Shown: positions 1 to 9,439, numbered from the stretch's first letter. The stretch is 64,000 bases of DNA from Phytohabitans rumicis (GCF_011764445.1 NZ_BLPG01000001.1:4526001-4590000); one strand, 5' to 3'. The notes: generated by a model from the sequence alone, not told the origin. Numbers and translations are program-made.

Positions 1-480
1 GCTCGGGTCGCTGTCGACGAACGAGGCGGACCAGATGTAGAGCACGCCCTGCAGGCTGCTCGGTACGCCGTTCGACGCGATCAGCGGCACCTTGGCGCCT
101 TCGATGGTGTCGCGCACGGCCCCCAGCGCCGTCGAGTTGGCCACGCCGGTGAGCGCCAGCACGCCCTGCTGCAGCAGCGAGTCGATGGCCGCCTTGGCGG
201 ACTTGTCGTCGCCGCCCTCGTCCGCGGTCACCAACTCGACCGGGTGCCCGCCGAGGCGGTTCTGGTTCAGCGCAAGGTAGAGCTGGAACCCGTTGACGAT
301 GTCGTCGCCGACCACCTTCAGCGACCCGGTCTGCGGGGCCACCAGGCCGATCTTCACGGGCTCGTCGCTGAGCTGCGGATCAGCGTCGGCGTCGTCGTCC
401 GTGGCGCATGCGGCAGCGAACCCCGCCGCACCCAGGGCGGCGAAGAGCTTGAGCGCCTGCCGGCGATCTAATGGCGACAC
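1..480 (-). CDS. ABC transporter substrate-binding lipoprotein, branched-chain amino-acid type (partial)
   Basis: N-terminal 160 residues of a periplasmic-type binding protein; the C-terminus lies left of the window. It starts at a GTG preceded by the ribosome site GGGAGG. The N-terminus has an RR pair (DRRQALK), a hydrophobic stretch and a lipobox-like AAAC with Cys25, so it is probably a Tat-exported lipoprotein. The mature part (VKIGLVAPQTGSLKVVGDDI, then a GGHPVELV segment and ALTGVANSTAL) matches the LivK / periplasmic-binding-protein-6 fold used for branched-chain amino acids, amides or similar solutes. The real ligand cannot be told. Any permease or ATPase genes would lie off the left edge. 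Confidence 0.85.
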   Translation of the reverse strand, partial: MSPLDRRQALKLFAALGAAGFAAACATDDDADADPQLSDEPVKIGLVAPQTGSLKVVGDDIVNGFQLYLALNQNRLGGHPVELVTADEGGDDKSAKAAIDSLLQQGVLALTGVANSTALGAVRDTIEGAKVPLIASNGVPSSLQGVLYIWSASFVDSDPS

Positions 481-569
481 GGTCTTTCCTCCCACGGTTC
501 CCTTGCAGGCCGGATCGCGACCCATCCGGCTGTCTACCCGGTTCGCGACGCTGCGTCAATATCAGGTGA

Positions 570-1348
570 TCAGCGGTGCAGCGATTGCAATGCGCTCGTC
601 ACCACCGGCCAGGCTCCCGATTGCGGGTCGATAAGGGAAAAATGCTCCACGTCGGGCAGCTCAACCAGTGTGACGTCGGCTCCGGCGGCGCGGGCGACCG
701 ACGCGTACCGGCGGCTCAGCTCGACCGGAACCTGTCGATCGATCACACCGTGGATGATCACGCTCCGTGTACCTCGGGGAGTCCGCCCGGAGGGGTCGGC
801 CTCCGCGTACCGGTCCGGCACCTCGCGCGGGCCGCCGCCGAGAAGCGCGGCCACCGCGCCACCATCCAGATCCAGCCGGTACGCCTCGGCGAGGTCGGCG
901 ACCGGGGCCAGCGCCACTACGCCGAGCACCGGCGCCGGACCCGCCATCGAGTACCACAGCGCCAACTGGCCGCCGGCCGAGTGGCCGAGCAGGATCGGCG
1001 GGGTTGAGTCGAGGCTCAGCAGCCGGGGCACGGTCGTGATCCCGGACACGATGTCGGCGAAGGTGCCCGGCCAGCCACCGCCCGGCTGCCCGGTCCGCCG
1101 GTACTCCAACTGGATCACCGGGTAGCCGCTCGCGGCCAGCTCGGCGGCGAGCGGGCCGGTGTGTGACCGATCCCACTCGGATCGCCAGAATCCGCCGTGC
1201 AGCACGATCACCACCGGTCGCGCCGGAGCGTCCGGGGTACGCGCCGGAAACCGTACGTCCGCGACCTGGTCGGGGTGGTCGCCGTAGCGAATGGTGGCGT
1301 CCGGTGGCGGCGCCGGGCGATTCAGGACACCACGGGGTCGGGGGACAT
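570..1348 (-). CDS. alpha/beta hydrolase (esterase/peptidase-like), with apparent 1-base frameshift near the start
   Basis: Alpha/beta hydrolase with oxyanion motif HGGFW, nucleophile elbow GHSAGG, a likely acid in IDRQVP and a His in VEHFS. This resembles the BD-FAE/acetyl-esterase group; the substrate is unknown. The first in-frame conventional start is GTG at 1214, but clearly coding residues (IRYGDHPDQVADVRFP) lie upstream of it. An ATG at 1348 reads into this frame if the G run at 1340-1344 (C run in the gene) had one more base, giving 259 residues starting MSPRPRG. I therefore extend the gene to 1348. Without that correction the start would be GTG 1214 or a CTG at 1325. Confidence 0.75.
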
Positions 1349-1403
1349 GCGAGTGACGCTATCCCGCGTACCGGCGCGCGGGTGGCAGGGGTGCTGAGCG
1401 AAG

Positions 1404-1994
1404 ATGGACGGCATGACCGAAGCACACCGCAACCCGGAAGAGCCCGGCGTCCGTCCGGGCACCGTCGTGGTGGTCGGTCCGGACGGACGTCCGGTCGGCA
1501 CCGTCGAGACCGACCTGCAGATCGACGCCGAAGACCCGTCGCGCCTGGTCGAGCAGCCGGCGAAGGTGATGCGCATCGGCAGCATGATCAAGCAGCTGCT
1601 GGAGGAGGTGCGCGCCGCGCCGCTTGACGAGGCGAGCCGCACCCGGCTCCGCGAGATCCACCAGCGGTCGATCATCGAGCTGGAGGACGGTCTAGCCCCC
1701 GAGCTACGCGACGAGCTGGAGCGGCTGTCGCTGCCGTTCGAGGAGGGCACGACGCCCAGCGAGGGCGAGCTGCGGGTCGCCCAGGCCCAGCTCGTCGGCT
1801 GGCTGGAAGGGCTCTTCCACGGCATCCAGGCGGCGCTGGTGGCCCAGCAGATGGCGGCCCGGATGCAGCTGGAGCAGATGCGCACCGGCCGGCCGGCGCT
1901 GCCGATGGCCCCGGGCGGGGGCCTCGTCCCCGGGATGCAGATCCAGCCCGGACAGGCCACCGAGGGCCAGGGCAAGACCGGCCAGTACCTCTAA
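1404..1994 (+). CDS. bpa: bacterial proteasome activator Bpa
   Basis: 196-residue homologue of Mycobacterium tuberculosis Rv3780 (Bpa/PafE). This is an ATP-independent ring activator that opens the 20S proteasome gate for unfolded proteins. A variable acidic N-terminus is followed by the four-helix core (from about KVMRIGSMIKQLLEEV to LEGLFHGIQAAL). The protein ends exactly in GQYL, the C-terminal motif that docks between proteasome alpha subunits. The start is ATG 1404; an alternative ATG lies at 1413. The gene ends one base before the convergent HAD gene. No proteasome subunit genes are in this window. Confidence 0.95.
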   Translation: MDGMTEAHRNPEEPGVRPGTVVVVGPDGRPVGTVETDLQIDAEDPSRLVEQPAKVMRIGSMIKQLLEEVRAAPLDEASRTRLREIHQRSIIELEDGLAPELRDELERLSLPFEEGTTPSEGELRVAQAQLVGWLEGLFHGIQAALVAQQMAARMQLEQMRTGRPALPMAPGGGLVPGMQIQPGQATEGQGKTGQYL

Positions 1995-2798
1995 TCAGAG
2001 CTCGTAGAGCTTTTCCAGGTACGCGGCGACGCCGTCATCGTCGTTGGACAGCGTGACGTCGTCCGCGATCTCGCGTACGGCCGGGTGCGCGTTGGCCACC
2101 GCCACCGCCCGCCCGGCCCACGTCAGCATGGGTACGTCGTTGGGCATGTCGCCGAACGCCACCACCTCGGCCGGCTCGATCCCGCGTTCCGCGCAGAACC
2201 AGGCCAGCCCCGCCGCCTTGGTCACCCCCGCGGCGGAGATCTCCACCAGCCCGGAGTACGACGAGTGCGTCGCCTCCGCCAACCCGCCGAGCGCCTCCGC
2301 CACCAGCCGGGTGAAGACGTCCGGGTCCCGCTTGCCGGCCCGGATCAGCAGCTTCACCGCCGGCACCGACCCCAGCTCGTCCGGCGACGTGAAGGCCCGG
2401 ATCGACGCGTCACCCGCGTCCCACAGGACCGGCCACTTGACGTCGTGCCGCAGCGCGCGCCCGTCCTCGACCTCGACCGCGAAGACCGCGTCGGGCACGG
2501 TTTCCCGCAGCCGGCGGGCCACCTCGACGAGCAGGTCCGGGGCCAGCGGGTCGGCCCGGAGGACCCGGTCGGCGTGCGGGTCGTACACGACGGCACCGTT
2601 GACGCAGACGGCCGGCAGCGGCGCGCGCAGCTGGTCGTACACCTGACTCAGCCAGCGGACCGGGCGGCCGGTCACCAGGACGACCTCCGCGGGTATCCGG
2701 TGCAGTACGTCGACGGTGCGCGGGCTGAGTGAGCGGTCCTGCCGCACGAGTGTGCCGTCGAGATCGGTGGCGACCAGGCGTGGCAGTGCTGCTCCCAT
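1995..2798 (-). CDS. HAD-superfamily Cof-like phosphatase
   Basis: 267-residue Cof/type-IIB HAD hydrolase. Motif I is DLDGTLV near the N-terminus, a motif II Thr follows in VLVTGRP, and motif IV is GDMPNDVPML near the C-terminus. The family removes phosphate from small molecules such as sugar phosphates or flavin precursors; the substrate is unknown. The chosen ATG overlaps the stop of the upstream HAD paralogue as ATGA, implying translational coupling. The longer reading frame upstream lacks HAD features and lies inside the neighbour, so I rejected it. Confidence 0.9.
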   Translation of the reverse strand: MGAALPRLVATDLDGTLVRQDRSLSPRTVDVLHRIPAEVVLVTGRPVRWLSQVYDQLRAPLPAVCVNGAVVYDPHADRVLRADPLAPDLLVEVARRLRETVPDAVFAVEVEDGRALRHDVKWPVLWDAGDASIRAFTSPDELGSVPAVKLLIRAGKRDPDVFTRLVAEALGGLAEATHSSYSGLVEISAAGVTKAAGLAWFCAERGIEPAEVVAFGDMPNDVPMLTWAGRAVAVANAHPAVREIADDVTLSNDDDGVAAYLEKLYEL

Positions 2799-3619
2799 CA
2801 CCGCGACAGTAGTCGATCGAGGTAGACCGCTACGCCGTCGTCGTCGTTGCGCAAGGTGACCTCGTCGGCGAGCAGCCGCACGGTCGGGTGCGCGTTGGAC
2901 ACCGCGACCCGGCCCCACCCGGCCCACTCGAACATCGGGATGTCGTTCGGCATGTCACCGAAGACCAGCACCTCGGCCGGGTCGACGCCGAGCGCGCCCG
3001 CCACCACGGCGAGCCCGGTGGCCTTGTCCACGCCGGGCGGGCAGATCTCCACGAACCCGAGCCCGGCCTGGGTCACCGACGCCAGGTCCGGCGGCACGAT
3101 CCGGCGCGCGGCGGCCAGCAGCGTGTCCACGTCGTGGTCCGCCGTACGCGCGAACGCCTTGATCACGTCGCCGGTGAGGCAGTCGGCGCGGGGCCGGGCC
3201 TCGAACCGGTCCGGGTAGCGCCAGGCCGGGTCGTGGTCGCCCCACAGCGGCGCGTCCGGCGCGTCCAGCGCCTCCACCATGACGGTCAGCGGCCCGACGT
3301 TCGCCTCCAGGTCGGCCAGCAGCCGGGCCAGCACCTGGCCGGCCAGCCGCTCGTCGCGCAGCACCACCGGCCCGGCCGGGTCGGTCTGGTCGACCACCCG
3401 GCCGCCGCCGGCCATCACGAGGTAGTCGGCCGCCCGGATGTCGTTTCGGGTGAGCTCGACCAGCCGCGGCCCGCGCCCGGTCGCGCCGACGATCGGGATG
3501 CCGGCAGCGCGTACCCGGTCGAGCACCTCATGGGTGAAGTCCGACACGGTGTCGTCGCTGCGTACCAGCGTCCCGTCGAGGTCGGTCGCGATCAGCTTGG
3601 GCAGTCCCGGGCGCGGCAT
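2798..3619 (-). CDS. HAD-superfamily Cof-like phosphatase (second tandem copy)
   Basis: 273-residue paralogue of the following gene, with DLDGTLV, GATGRG and GDMPNDIPMF. The C-terminal parts of the two copies are closely alike (WAGRAVAVANAHP versus WGRVAVSNAHPTV, both then DDDGVA.YL), consistent with a tandem duplication. It is the first gene of a two-gene operon, with its stop overlapping the next start. serS lies upstream on the same strand after a gap of about 110 bp. The substrate is unknown. Confidence 0.9.
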   Translation of the reverse strand: MPRPGLPKLIATDLDGTLVRSDDTVSDFTHEVLDRVRAAGIPIVGATGRGPRLVELTRNDIRAADYLVMAGGGRVVDQTDPAGPVVLRDERLAGQVLARLLADLEANVGPLTVMVEALDAPDAPLWGDHDPAWRYPDRFEARPRADCLTGDVIKAFARTADHDVDTLLAAARRIVPPDLASVTQAGLGFVEICPPGVDKATGLAVVAGALGVDPAEVLVFGDMPNDIPMFEWAGWGRVAVSNAHPTVRLLADEVTLRNDDDGVAVYLDRLLSR

Positions 3620-3731
3620 GGTCCCTCCTCACCCGGCCGCCACGAGGCGGGGCATCCGCCCCGGTGACGGCGGGGGAGCAACCGTACCTCACCGAACGCT
3701 ACGCAACCATGACTTCTGTGCGACGCCTAGG

Positions 3732-4988
3732 TCACGCTGGCTCTAACACGTCCCGGCCGCCCAGGTAGGGCTGGAGCGCCTTGGGCACCCGCACCGAGCC
3801 GTCCGGCTGCTGGTGGTTTTCCAGGATCGGGATCAGCCACCGCGTCGTCGCGAGGGTGCCGTTGAGCGTCGCCGCCGTCTGCGTCTTGCCGTCCGCGTCG
3901 CGGTAGCGGATGCCCAGGCGGCGGGCCTGGAACGTGGTGCAGTTCGAGGTGGAGGTGACCTCGCGGTAGCGGCCCTGCGACGGCACCCACGCCTCGCAGT
4001 CGTACTTGCGGGCCGCGCTCGACCCCAGGTCGCCGGCCGCCGTGTCGATCACCCGGTAGGGCACCTCGACCTTGGCGAGCATCTCCTCCTCCCAGGCCAG
4101 CAGGCGCAGGTGCTCGGCGTGCGCCTCCTCGGGCCGGCAGAACGAGAACATCTCCACCTTGTTGAACTGGTGCACCCGCATGATGCCCCGCACGTCCTTG
4201 CCGTGCGAGCCCGCCTCCCGGCGGAAGCAGGACGACGAACCGGCGTACCGGATCGGCTGGTCCAGGTCGAGGATCTCGCCCGCGTGGTACGCCGCCAGCG
4301 CCGCCTCGCTGGTGCCGACCAGGAAGAGGTCGTCGGCCTCCAGCCGGTAGATCTCGCTGGCGTGCGCGCCCAGGAAGCCGGTGCCCTCCATCGACTCCGG
4401 CTTCAGCAGCACGGGCGGGATGACCGGCGTGAGGCCGTACTCGACCGCCTGCGCGATCGCCAGCTGCAACAGCCCCATCTCCAGCAGCGCACCGACGCCG
4501 GTCAGGAAGTAGAACCGGCTGCCCGACACCTTCGCGCCGCGCTCCATGTCGATCGCCCGCAGCGCCTCACCGATCACCAGGTGGTCGCGCGGCTCGGCCA
4601 GGTCGGGCTTCTGACCGACCTCACGCAGCACCACGAAGTCGTCCTCGCCGCCGGGCGGCGCGCCGGCCTCCACCACGTTGGGCACGGCCAGGTGCGCCTG
4701 GCGCAGGACCTGCTCGGCCTGGGTGGCGGCCGCTTCGGCCGCCTTCACCTCCGCCGACAATTCCTTGGTACGCGCCAGCAGCGCGGCCTTCTCGTCGCCG
4801 GTGGCCTGGGATACCCGCTTGCCGAGCGCCTTCTGCTCGGCCCGCACCGCCTCGAACGCCTGCACCGCGGACCGCCGGCCTTCCTCGGCGCGCAGCAGGT
4901 CGTCGACCAGCGACTCGGACTCGCCACGAGTCCGCTGGCTGGCACGTACGACGTCCGGGTCTTCGCGTAACAGGCGGAGGTCAATCAC
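3732..4988 (-). CDS. serS: serine--tRNA ligase
   Basis: 418-residue class II aminoacyl-tRNA synthetase that charges tRNA-Ser (and tRNA-Sec where present). The N-terminal arm is a long helical coiled coil (about residues 25-100, rich in Arg/Glu/Ala). The catalytic core shows class II motif 2 ([18 protein letters not shown], then HQFNKVEMF) and motif 3 ([20 protein letters not shown]). Length and architecture are normal. It starts at ATG 4988, and a membrane-protein gene ends about 20 bp upstream on the same strand. Confidence 0.97.
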   Translation of the reverse strand: MIDLRLLREDPDVVRASQRTRGESESLVDDLLRAEEGRRSAVQAFEAVRAEQKALGKRVSQATGDEKAALLARTKELSAEVKAAEAAATQAEQVLRQAHLAVPNVVEAGAPPGGEDDFVVLREVGQKPDLAEPRDHLVIGEALRAIDMERGAKVSGSRFYFLTGVGALLEMGLLQLAIAQAVEYGLTPVIPPVLLKPESMEGTGFLGAHASEIYRLEADDLFLVGTSEAALAAYHAGEILDLDQPIRYAGSSSCFRREAGSHGKDVRGIMRVHQFNKVEMFSFCRPEEAHAEHLRLLAWEEEMLAKVEVPYRVIDTAAGDLGSSAARKYDCEAWVPSQGRYREVTSTSNCTTFQARRLGIRYRDADGKTQTAATLNGTLATTRWLIPILENHQQPDGSVRVPKALQPYLGGRDVLEPA

Positions 4989-5007
4989 GACATAAAGCCT
5001 AGGCGAC

Positions 5008-5777
5008 TCAACTATCGGTTTTTCCGTCGGGCAGCGGCACGAAGGGCGGGGTCGGCGCGACCGTGAGATCGATGGGCGGCGGGAGGTCGGCCTCGGGGTC
5101 GTGGGCCTCCCGCGCCTGGCGCGGTCGCCGCCAGGGCCAGTCCGCCTGCTCGGCCGGCTCCTCGTCGGCCTTCTCCGGCGCCGCTTCCGGGGACGGTTGC
5201 GCCGGCGGGGGCGCCGGCATGAGGCGGCCGGAGATGAACAGGGCCACGCCGAGGAACACCACGCCGATGAACGCCGTCGTGAGCCCGCGGCCGTACTCCA
5301 CCTCGTACGGCACCGCCCCGCCGAAGGTCATCGGGCCGAAGACCACGCTGCGGTCGTCGATGTCGATGGCGATCGCGACGAGGATGGCCGCCAGGACGCC
5401 GGTCGTGGTGAGGCCCAGCACCCGGGCGTGATCGCGCACCGTGGGCCGCCCGAACAGCACCAGCCCGAGGCAGCCGACCAGGCCGAAGATCCCCACGAGG
5501 TACGCCGCCGACCAGGCGCCCAGGTCGGCGACGCCGGTGGCGATGGGCTGGCCGGTCGAGTCGGGCGTGAAGATCCCCTCCTCGGTCATCGTGGTGATCT
5601 GCCACTCGCCGATCATCGAGGCGAAGACGGCGACCGCCCCAGCCCGGCGAGCACCGGCACCAGCCGCTTGTCCCGCCGTACGCCGGCGAGGGCCTGGGTG
5701 AGCACGGCGCGGCGGCTGCGCGGCTCCTTGTCGCCGAACTCGACGACCTCCGCCTCTTCCTCGACGACCTGCGTCAT
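5008..5777 (-). CDS. conserved membrane protein of unknown function, apparent 1-base frameshift
   Basis: Open from ATG 5616 it encodes 202 residues with about three membrane segments and a Pro/Glu-rich cytoplasmic tail. The evidence favours a longer gene. An ATG at 5775-5777 overlaps the stop of the upstream Uma2-like gene as ATGA and opens a charged N-terminus ([20 protein letters not shown], then [14 protein letters not shown]). That frame breaks at the C run 5637-5640. One extra C joins it to the downstream frame through [11 protein letters not shown], giving 256 residues and restoring the first membrane helix. I do not recognise a named family. It sits directly upstream of serS. Confidence 0.7.
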
Positions 5778-6301
5778 GACGCGCCGGCTTCCTTCTCGAG
5801 CGTGCTCAACATGACCACCCGCGTCTCGACATAGCGCCCAGCTCCCGACTCCCGGACCAGCCGGTGCTGATGGACGATCGCCTCTCCGTCGTCGGTCTCC
5901 TCGACACGCCAGAACTCGGGGATGCCACCGGCGGCGTATTGCTGCGGCTTGACGACCCGATCTGCGCGCCGTGAGTCGGGCGAGACGACCTCGATGACCA
6001 GCTCGAACTCGCGCGCCGGGTGGTATGCGACGTTCCCTGCGGGGCGATCGCGGAATACGCCAACGTCGCAGTCGTAGATCTCACCCCGCCCGATCACGAC
6101 GCCGCACTCTGGATATGCCTCCAGTCCGGTGGACCGGAGCAGGTGTGTGATACGAAACTGGGCGTCTCCATGCCATGGGCGCATCGCCGCAGCCGACACG
6201 ATCAGGTTCCCTTCACTCACCTGGTAGCGATAGTCGCGAGGGAGTCTCTCCAGCATCTCCGGTGTCCACTCGACGGTCACCGGCAGCTCGATAACCTGCA
6301 T
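5774..6301 (-). CDS. Uma2-family protein (DUF820, PD-(D/E)XK nuclease fold)
   Basis: 175 residues matching the Uma2/DUF820 family, a restriction-endonuclease-like fold of unproven role. It shows the YQVSEGNLIVSAAA start region, DCDVGVFRD, then the signature ELVIEVVSPDSRRADRVVKP followed by YAAGGIPEFWRVE, which carries the conserved Asp/Glu/Lys set. I chose ATG 6301 because AGGAGGT lies 5-6 bases upstream; the much longer reading frame upstream is not coding. Its stop overlaps the next gene start. Confidence 0.88.
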   Translation of the reverse strand: MQVIELPVTVEWTPEMLERLPRDYRYQVSEGNLIVSAAAMRPWHGDAQFRITHLLRSTGLEAYPECGVVIGRGEIYDCDVGVFRDRPAGNVAYHPAREFELVIEVVSPDSRRADRVVKPQQYAAGGIPEFWRVEETDDGEAIVHQHRLVRESGAGRYVETRVVMLSTLEKEAGAS

Positions 6302-6339
6302 CGCGCACCTCCTGGGCTGCTCCCCACCCAGGATAGGCG

Positions 6340-6816
6340 TCAAAAACGTTGGGTGCGGACTGACAAAAGGGCACCACCCAGGGCCAAAACGATGGGCGCG
6401 GCCACTCCGTACCCGATGCCGGGACCGCGCGTGGCGCGGACGTCGATCATCGCGAGCCCGCTGGTGATGGTGTCGACCGACGCCCCGACGACGTGGTTGC
6501 TGAGGAGGTTGGCGACCAGCATGCCGGTCACGCCGACGGCGAGGCCGGCCACCGCGGCGCCGCGGGCCGCGCCGCCGGTGGCGGTCGCGGCGCCCGCCAC
6601 GAGGCCGAGCAGCGCGAAGAGCGCGAGCACGTACCACCAGCCGCGCTCCAGCTGGAACACCGCGATGCCGCCGGACTCGTCGAGGGCGGCTTCGCCCGCG
6701 GGTACGTCGACGGCCAGCCGGTAGCGCGCCCACGGTATGGCGAGCGCCAGCAAGGCGAGCACGAACCCGGCCGCCACCAGCACGCCGCCGCCCACCGTGG
6801 CCAACCTCCGGGTCAT
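6340..6816 (-). CDS. small integral membrane protein of unknown function
   Basis: 158 residues with four predicted membrane helices (about 8-28, 62-80, 86-106 and 135-152). A short extracytoplasmic loop after the first helix carries the segment WARYRLAVDVPAGEAALDES. It ends in a basic tail (RTQRF). I recognise no family. It is transcribed away from osmC, with about 48 bp between their starts, so the two likely share a divergent promoter region. Confidence 0.75.
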   Translation of the reverse strand: MTRRLATVGGGVLVAAGFVLALLALAIPWARYRLAVDVPAGEAALDESGGIAVFQLERGWWYVLALFALLGLVAGAATATGGAARGAAVAGLAVGVTGMLVANLLSNHVVGASVDTITSGLAMIDVRATRGPGIGYGVAAPIVLALGGALLSVRTQRF

Positions 6817-6863
6817 GACGGGGATCGTCGCATCGCGCTGCGGTTTGGGCTAGCGTCGCGCAT

Positions 6864-7292
6864 ATGGCTATCCGCACCGCGACTGCCCTGTGGCAGGGCA
6901 ACCTCACCGAGGGTTCCGGCACGATCCGCACTGGCAAGGGTGGGCTCGAGGGGAACTACTCGTTCAAGTCCCGTTTCGAAGAGGGCGAGGGCACCAACCC
7001 CGAGGAGCTCATCGGCGCCGCGCACGCCGGCTGCTTCTCGATGTTCCTCTCCAAGGTCATCGCCGACTCCGGCTACACCCCGGAGTCCGTGGACACCACG
7101 GCCAACGTGCACCTGGAGAAGACCGACGCCGGTCAGACCGTGACCCGGATCGACCTTGAGACCGTCGGTTCGGTGCCGGGCGTCGATGAGGCCGAGTTCG
7201 TCAAGATGGCGGAGAACGCCAAGGCGAACTGCCCGATCTCCCGGCTGCTCGCCCCCGGCGCCGAGATCACCCTGACCGCCCGCCTGGCCTGA
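6864..7292 (+). CDS. OsmC-family peroxiredoxin
   Basis: 142-residue OsmC/Ohr-type thiol peroxidase for organic hydroperoxides. The peroxidatic Cys57 lies in IGAAHAGCFSM and the second Cys123 in AKANCPISRLL, with the conserved Glu pair (Glu48/49) before the first Cys, as in OsmC. It begins at ATG 6864. A hairpin repeat lies immediately after the stop and probably terminates transcription. Confidence 0.93.
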   Translation: MAIRTATALWQGNLTEGSGTIRTGKGGLEGNYSFKSRFEEGEGTNPEELIGAAHAGCFSMFLSKVIADSGYTPESVDTTANVHLEKTDAGQTVTRIDLETVGSVPGVDEAEFVKMAENAKANCPISRLLAPGAEITLTARLA

Positions 7293-7298
7293 GGTGCA

Positions 7299-7345
7299 AG
7301 GAAGGGCACCCTGTTCACGCTTTCTGCATAGCAGGGGCCCTTCCT
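7299..7345. repeat. hairpin repeat element, copy 1 (probable terminator)
   Basis: Imperfect inverted repeat with left arm AGGAAGGGCACCCTGTT, a loop around cacgctttctgcat, and right arm AGCAGGGGCCCTTCCT. A closely similar but perfectly paired copy occurs at 57794-57841, including the flanking GAGGTGCA and the loop CGCTTT.TGCATA. It sits directly after osmC and before a metallopeptidase gene on the same strand. Position and structure fit a terminator, and the conservation between copies suggests a dispersed repeat family. Confidence 0.75.
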
Positions 7346-7368
7346 AACCCATCGGGCACAATGGCTGG

Positions 7369-7722
7369 GTGCCCGTTGAGATGAGCCGGGAACGGTTCGA
7401 GGAACTGGTCAGCGAGGCGCTCGACGAGGTGCCCGAAGAGCTGCTCGGCCTCATGAGCAACGTTGTGATCCTGGTCGAGGACGACCCTCCGCGCGGCGAC
7501 CCGCACCTGCTCGGCGTGTACGAGGGGTACGCGCTCACCCGCCGCGGCTGGGACTACGGTGGCGTGCTGCCCGACCGGATCACCATCTTCCGCAATCCCA
7601 CGCTGCGCGTCTGCGATACCGAGGACGACGTGGTGGACGAGGTCGCGATCACGGTCGTCCACGAGATCGCCCACCACTTCGGCATCGACGACGAGCGGCT
7701 GCACGAGCTCGGCTGGGGCTGA
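7369..7722 (+). CDS. metallopeptidase family protein (minimal zincin, DUF1025-like)
   Basis: 117-residue single-domain protein with the zinc-protease signature HEIAH at residues 98-102 followed by HFGIDD. This is the mini-metallopeptidase family widespread in actinobacteria. The N-terminal half (FEELVSEALDEVPEEL, then VEDDPP and LLGVYEGYALT) is typical of it. GTG 7369 is the start. It has no signal peptide, so it is cytoplasmic. The substrate is unknown. Confidence 0.88.
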   Translation: MPVEMSRERFEELVSEALDEVPEELLGLMSNVVILVEDDPPRGDPHLLGVYEGYALTRRGWDYGGVLPDRITIFRNPTLRVCDTEDDVVDEVAITVVHEIAHHFGIDDERLHELGWG

Positions 7723-7751
7723 CCTTGCCTTGCCCTCCTACCCTCCTGGGC

Positions 7752-8474
7752 ATGCGTAGCGCGCTGTTCTCGGCAGAGAACCTCGAGAAGGAGTCCGCCC
7801 AGCCCGGAATGCGGCTGCAGAACTCGAAGATGCTGAAGATAGAGCTCAACGGCGAGTGCATGGCCCGTACCGGCGCCATGGTCGCCTACCAGGGGCAGGT
7901 GCAGTTCCAGGCCCTCGGTTCGGGTGGGATCGGCAAGTTTCTCAAGCAGAAGCTGACCGGCGAGGGCGTACCCCTGATGAAGATGGCGGGCCGCGGCGAT
8001 GTGTTTCTCGCGGACCTCGCCTCGGACGTGCACCTGATCGACCTGGAGCCCGGCGACGCCCTGTCGATCAACGGTTCCAGCGTGCTGGCGTTCGACTCGA
8101 CCCTCCAGTACGACATCAAGATGGTCCAGGGCATGGGGATGCTCTCCTCGGCCGGCCTGTTCAACTGCGTGTTCACGGGCCAGGGGCGGATCGCGGTCAC
8201 CACCAAGGGCACCCCGGTCGTGCTGAACGTCGACCAGCCCACGTTCGTCGACCCGCAGGCGGCGGTCTGCTGGTCGGCCAACCTGCAGACCGGCTACCAC
8301 CGGGCCGAGCAGTTGGGCCTCGGCACGCTGCTCGGGCGGCGTACCGGCGAGGCGTTCACGATGAGCTTCGCGGGGCAGGGCTTCGTGGTGGTCCAGCCCT
8401 CGGAGGAGCCGCCCGTGCAGGGCAGCGGCCAGCAGCAGCAGAGCGGCGGCCTGGGCAGCCTCCTCGGCGGCTGA
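7752..8474 (+). CDS. AIM24 family protein
   Basis: About 240 residues of the AIM24/TIGR00266 (DUF124) beta-barrel family, whose bacterial role is undefined. It shows the family features of repeated glycine-rich beta strands (KIELNGECMARTGAMVAYQG, MKMAGRGDVFLAD, GEAFTMSFAGQGFVVVQPSE). The tail is rich in Gln/Gly/Ser. I chose ATG 7752 over an upstream in-frame start at 7725 that only adds residues unlike the family. It ends two bases from the convergent pheA. Confidence 0.88.
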   Translation: MRSALFSAENLEKESAQPGMRLQNSKMLKIELNGECMARTGAMVAYQGQVQFQALGSGGIGKFLKQKLTGEGVPLMKMAGRGDVFLADLASDVHLIDLEPGDALSINGSSVLAFDSTLQYDIKMVQGMGMLSSAGLFNCVFTGQGRIAVTTKGTPVVLNVDQPTFVDPQAAVCWSANLQTGYHRAEQLGLGTLLGRRTGEAFTMSFAGQGFVVVQPSEEPPVQGSGQQQQSGGLGSLLGG

Positions 8475-8476
8475 GC

Positions 8477-9430
8477 TCAGGCCAGGTCGCCGGCCCGGAG
8501 GCGGGCCAGCCACGCGGCGGCGTCCGCGTAGTCCACATCGGAGAGTCCGGCCGGCGCGGGGACCGGCCGGTCGGACTCCGTCGCCCAGCGGTGCCTCGGG
8601 TACGAGCCGAGGAAGCGCACCTCGGCGCAGACCCGGCGCAGACCCTGGAGCGCCTCGCCGAGCCGGCCGTCGGCCACGTGCCCGGAGCAGTCCAGGAAGA
8701 ACGCGTACCGGCCCAGCTGCTCCCCGGTGGGCCGGGACTCGATGCGGGTGAGGTTGACCCCGCGTACGGCCAGCTCCATGAGGACGGCGAGCAGGGCGCC
8801 GACCCGGTCGTGTGAGATGAAGACCGCCAGCGATGTGACGTCGTCGCCGGTCGGCTCGGGGGGCGGCCCCGGGCGGGTCACCAGTACGAACCGGGTGACC
8901 GCGTCCGAATGGTCGGCGATCTTGTCAGCCAGCACCGACAACTTGTACCGGGTCGCGCCGATGGGGGCGCAGATCGCGGCGTCGTACTCGCCCTCGGCTG
9001 CCGCGATGGCGGCCGTCGAGTTGGAGAGCACGTCGACGACCGTCGCGGCCGGGAGGTGGGCCTGGAGCCAGCCGCGGCACTGGGTGGATGCCTGCGGGTG
9101 GGCCGCCACCGTCTGGATCCGGTCCAGCGAAACCCCGGCGCGGGTGCCGAGCACGAACTCCACCGGGATCACCACCTCGCGGGTGATCACCAGCGGCGCC
9201 CCGTCGATCATCTCGTCGAGCGTGACGCCCACCGCGCCGCCGATCGAGTTCTCCAGGGGTACGAGGGCGGCGTCGGCGTCGCCGCCACGGACCGCGTCGA
9301 GGGCCTCCGGGACGCTCCGCATGGGCGTACGGATGCCGCGCTCGGCTGCGGGGATCGTCCGCAGCGCCTGCTCGGTGAAGGTCGCCTCGGGACCGAGGAA
9401 GACGAAGCGGGTGGGTGGAACTCCGGGCAT
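8477..9430 (-). CDS. pheA: prephenate dehydratase
   Basis: 317 residues converting prephenate to phenylpyruvate in phenylalanine biosynthesis. The N-terminal catalytic domain shows FLGPEATFTEQA, PLENSIGG and the substrate-binding triad TRF at 179-181. The C-terminal ACT regulatory domain (about 200-285) carries the phenylalanine-binding motif ESRP at 231-234, so feedback inhibition is likely. No chorismate mutase is fused. The upstream lipoprotein gene is on the same strand. Confidence 0.95.
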   Translation of the reverse strand: MPGVPPTRFVFLGPEATFTEQALRTIPAAERGIRTPMRSVPEALDAVRGGDADAALVPLENSIGGAVGVTLDEMIDGAPLVITREVVIPVEFVLGTRAGVSLDRIQTVAAHPQASTQCRGWLQAHLPAATVVDVLSNSTAAIAAAEGEYDAAICAPIGATRYKLSVLADKIADHSDAVTRFVLVTRPGPPPEPTGDDVTSLAVFISHDRVGALLAVLMELAVRGVNLTRIESRPTGEQLGRYAFFLDCSGHVADGRLGEALQGLRRVCAEVRFLGSYPRHRWATESDRPVPAPAGLSDVDYADAAAWLARLRAGDLA

Positions 9431-9439
9431 GTGATCAGG

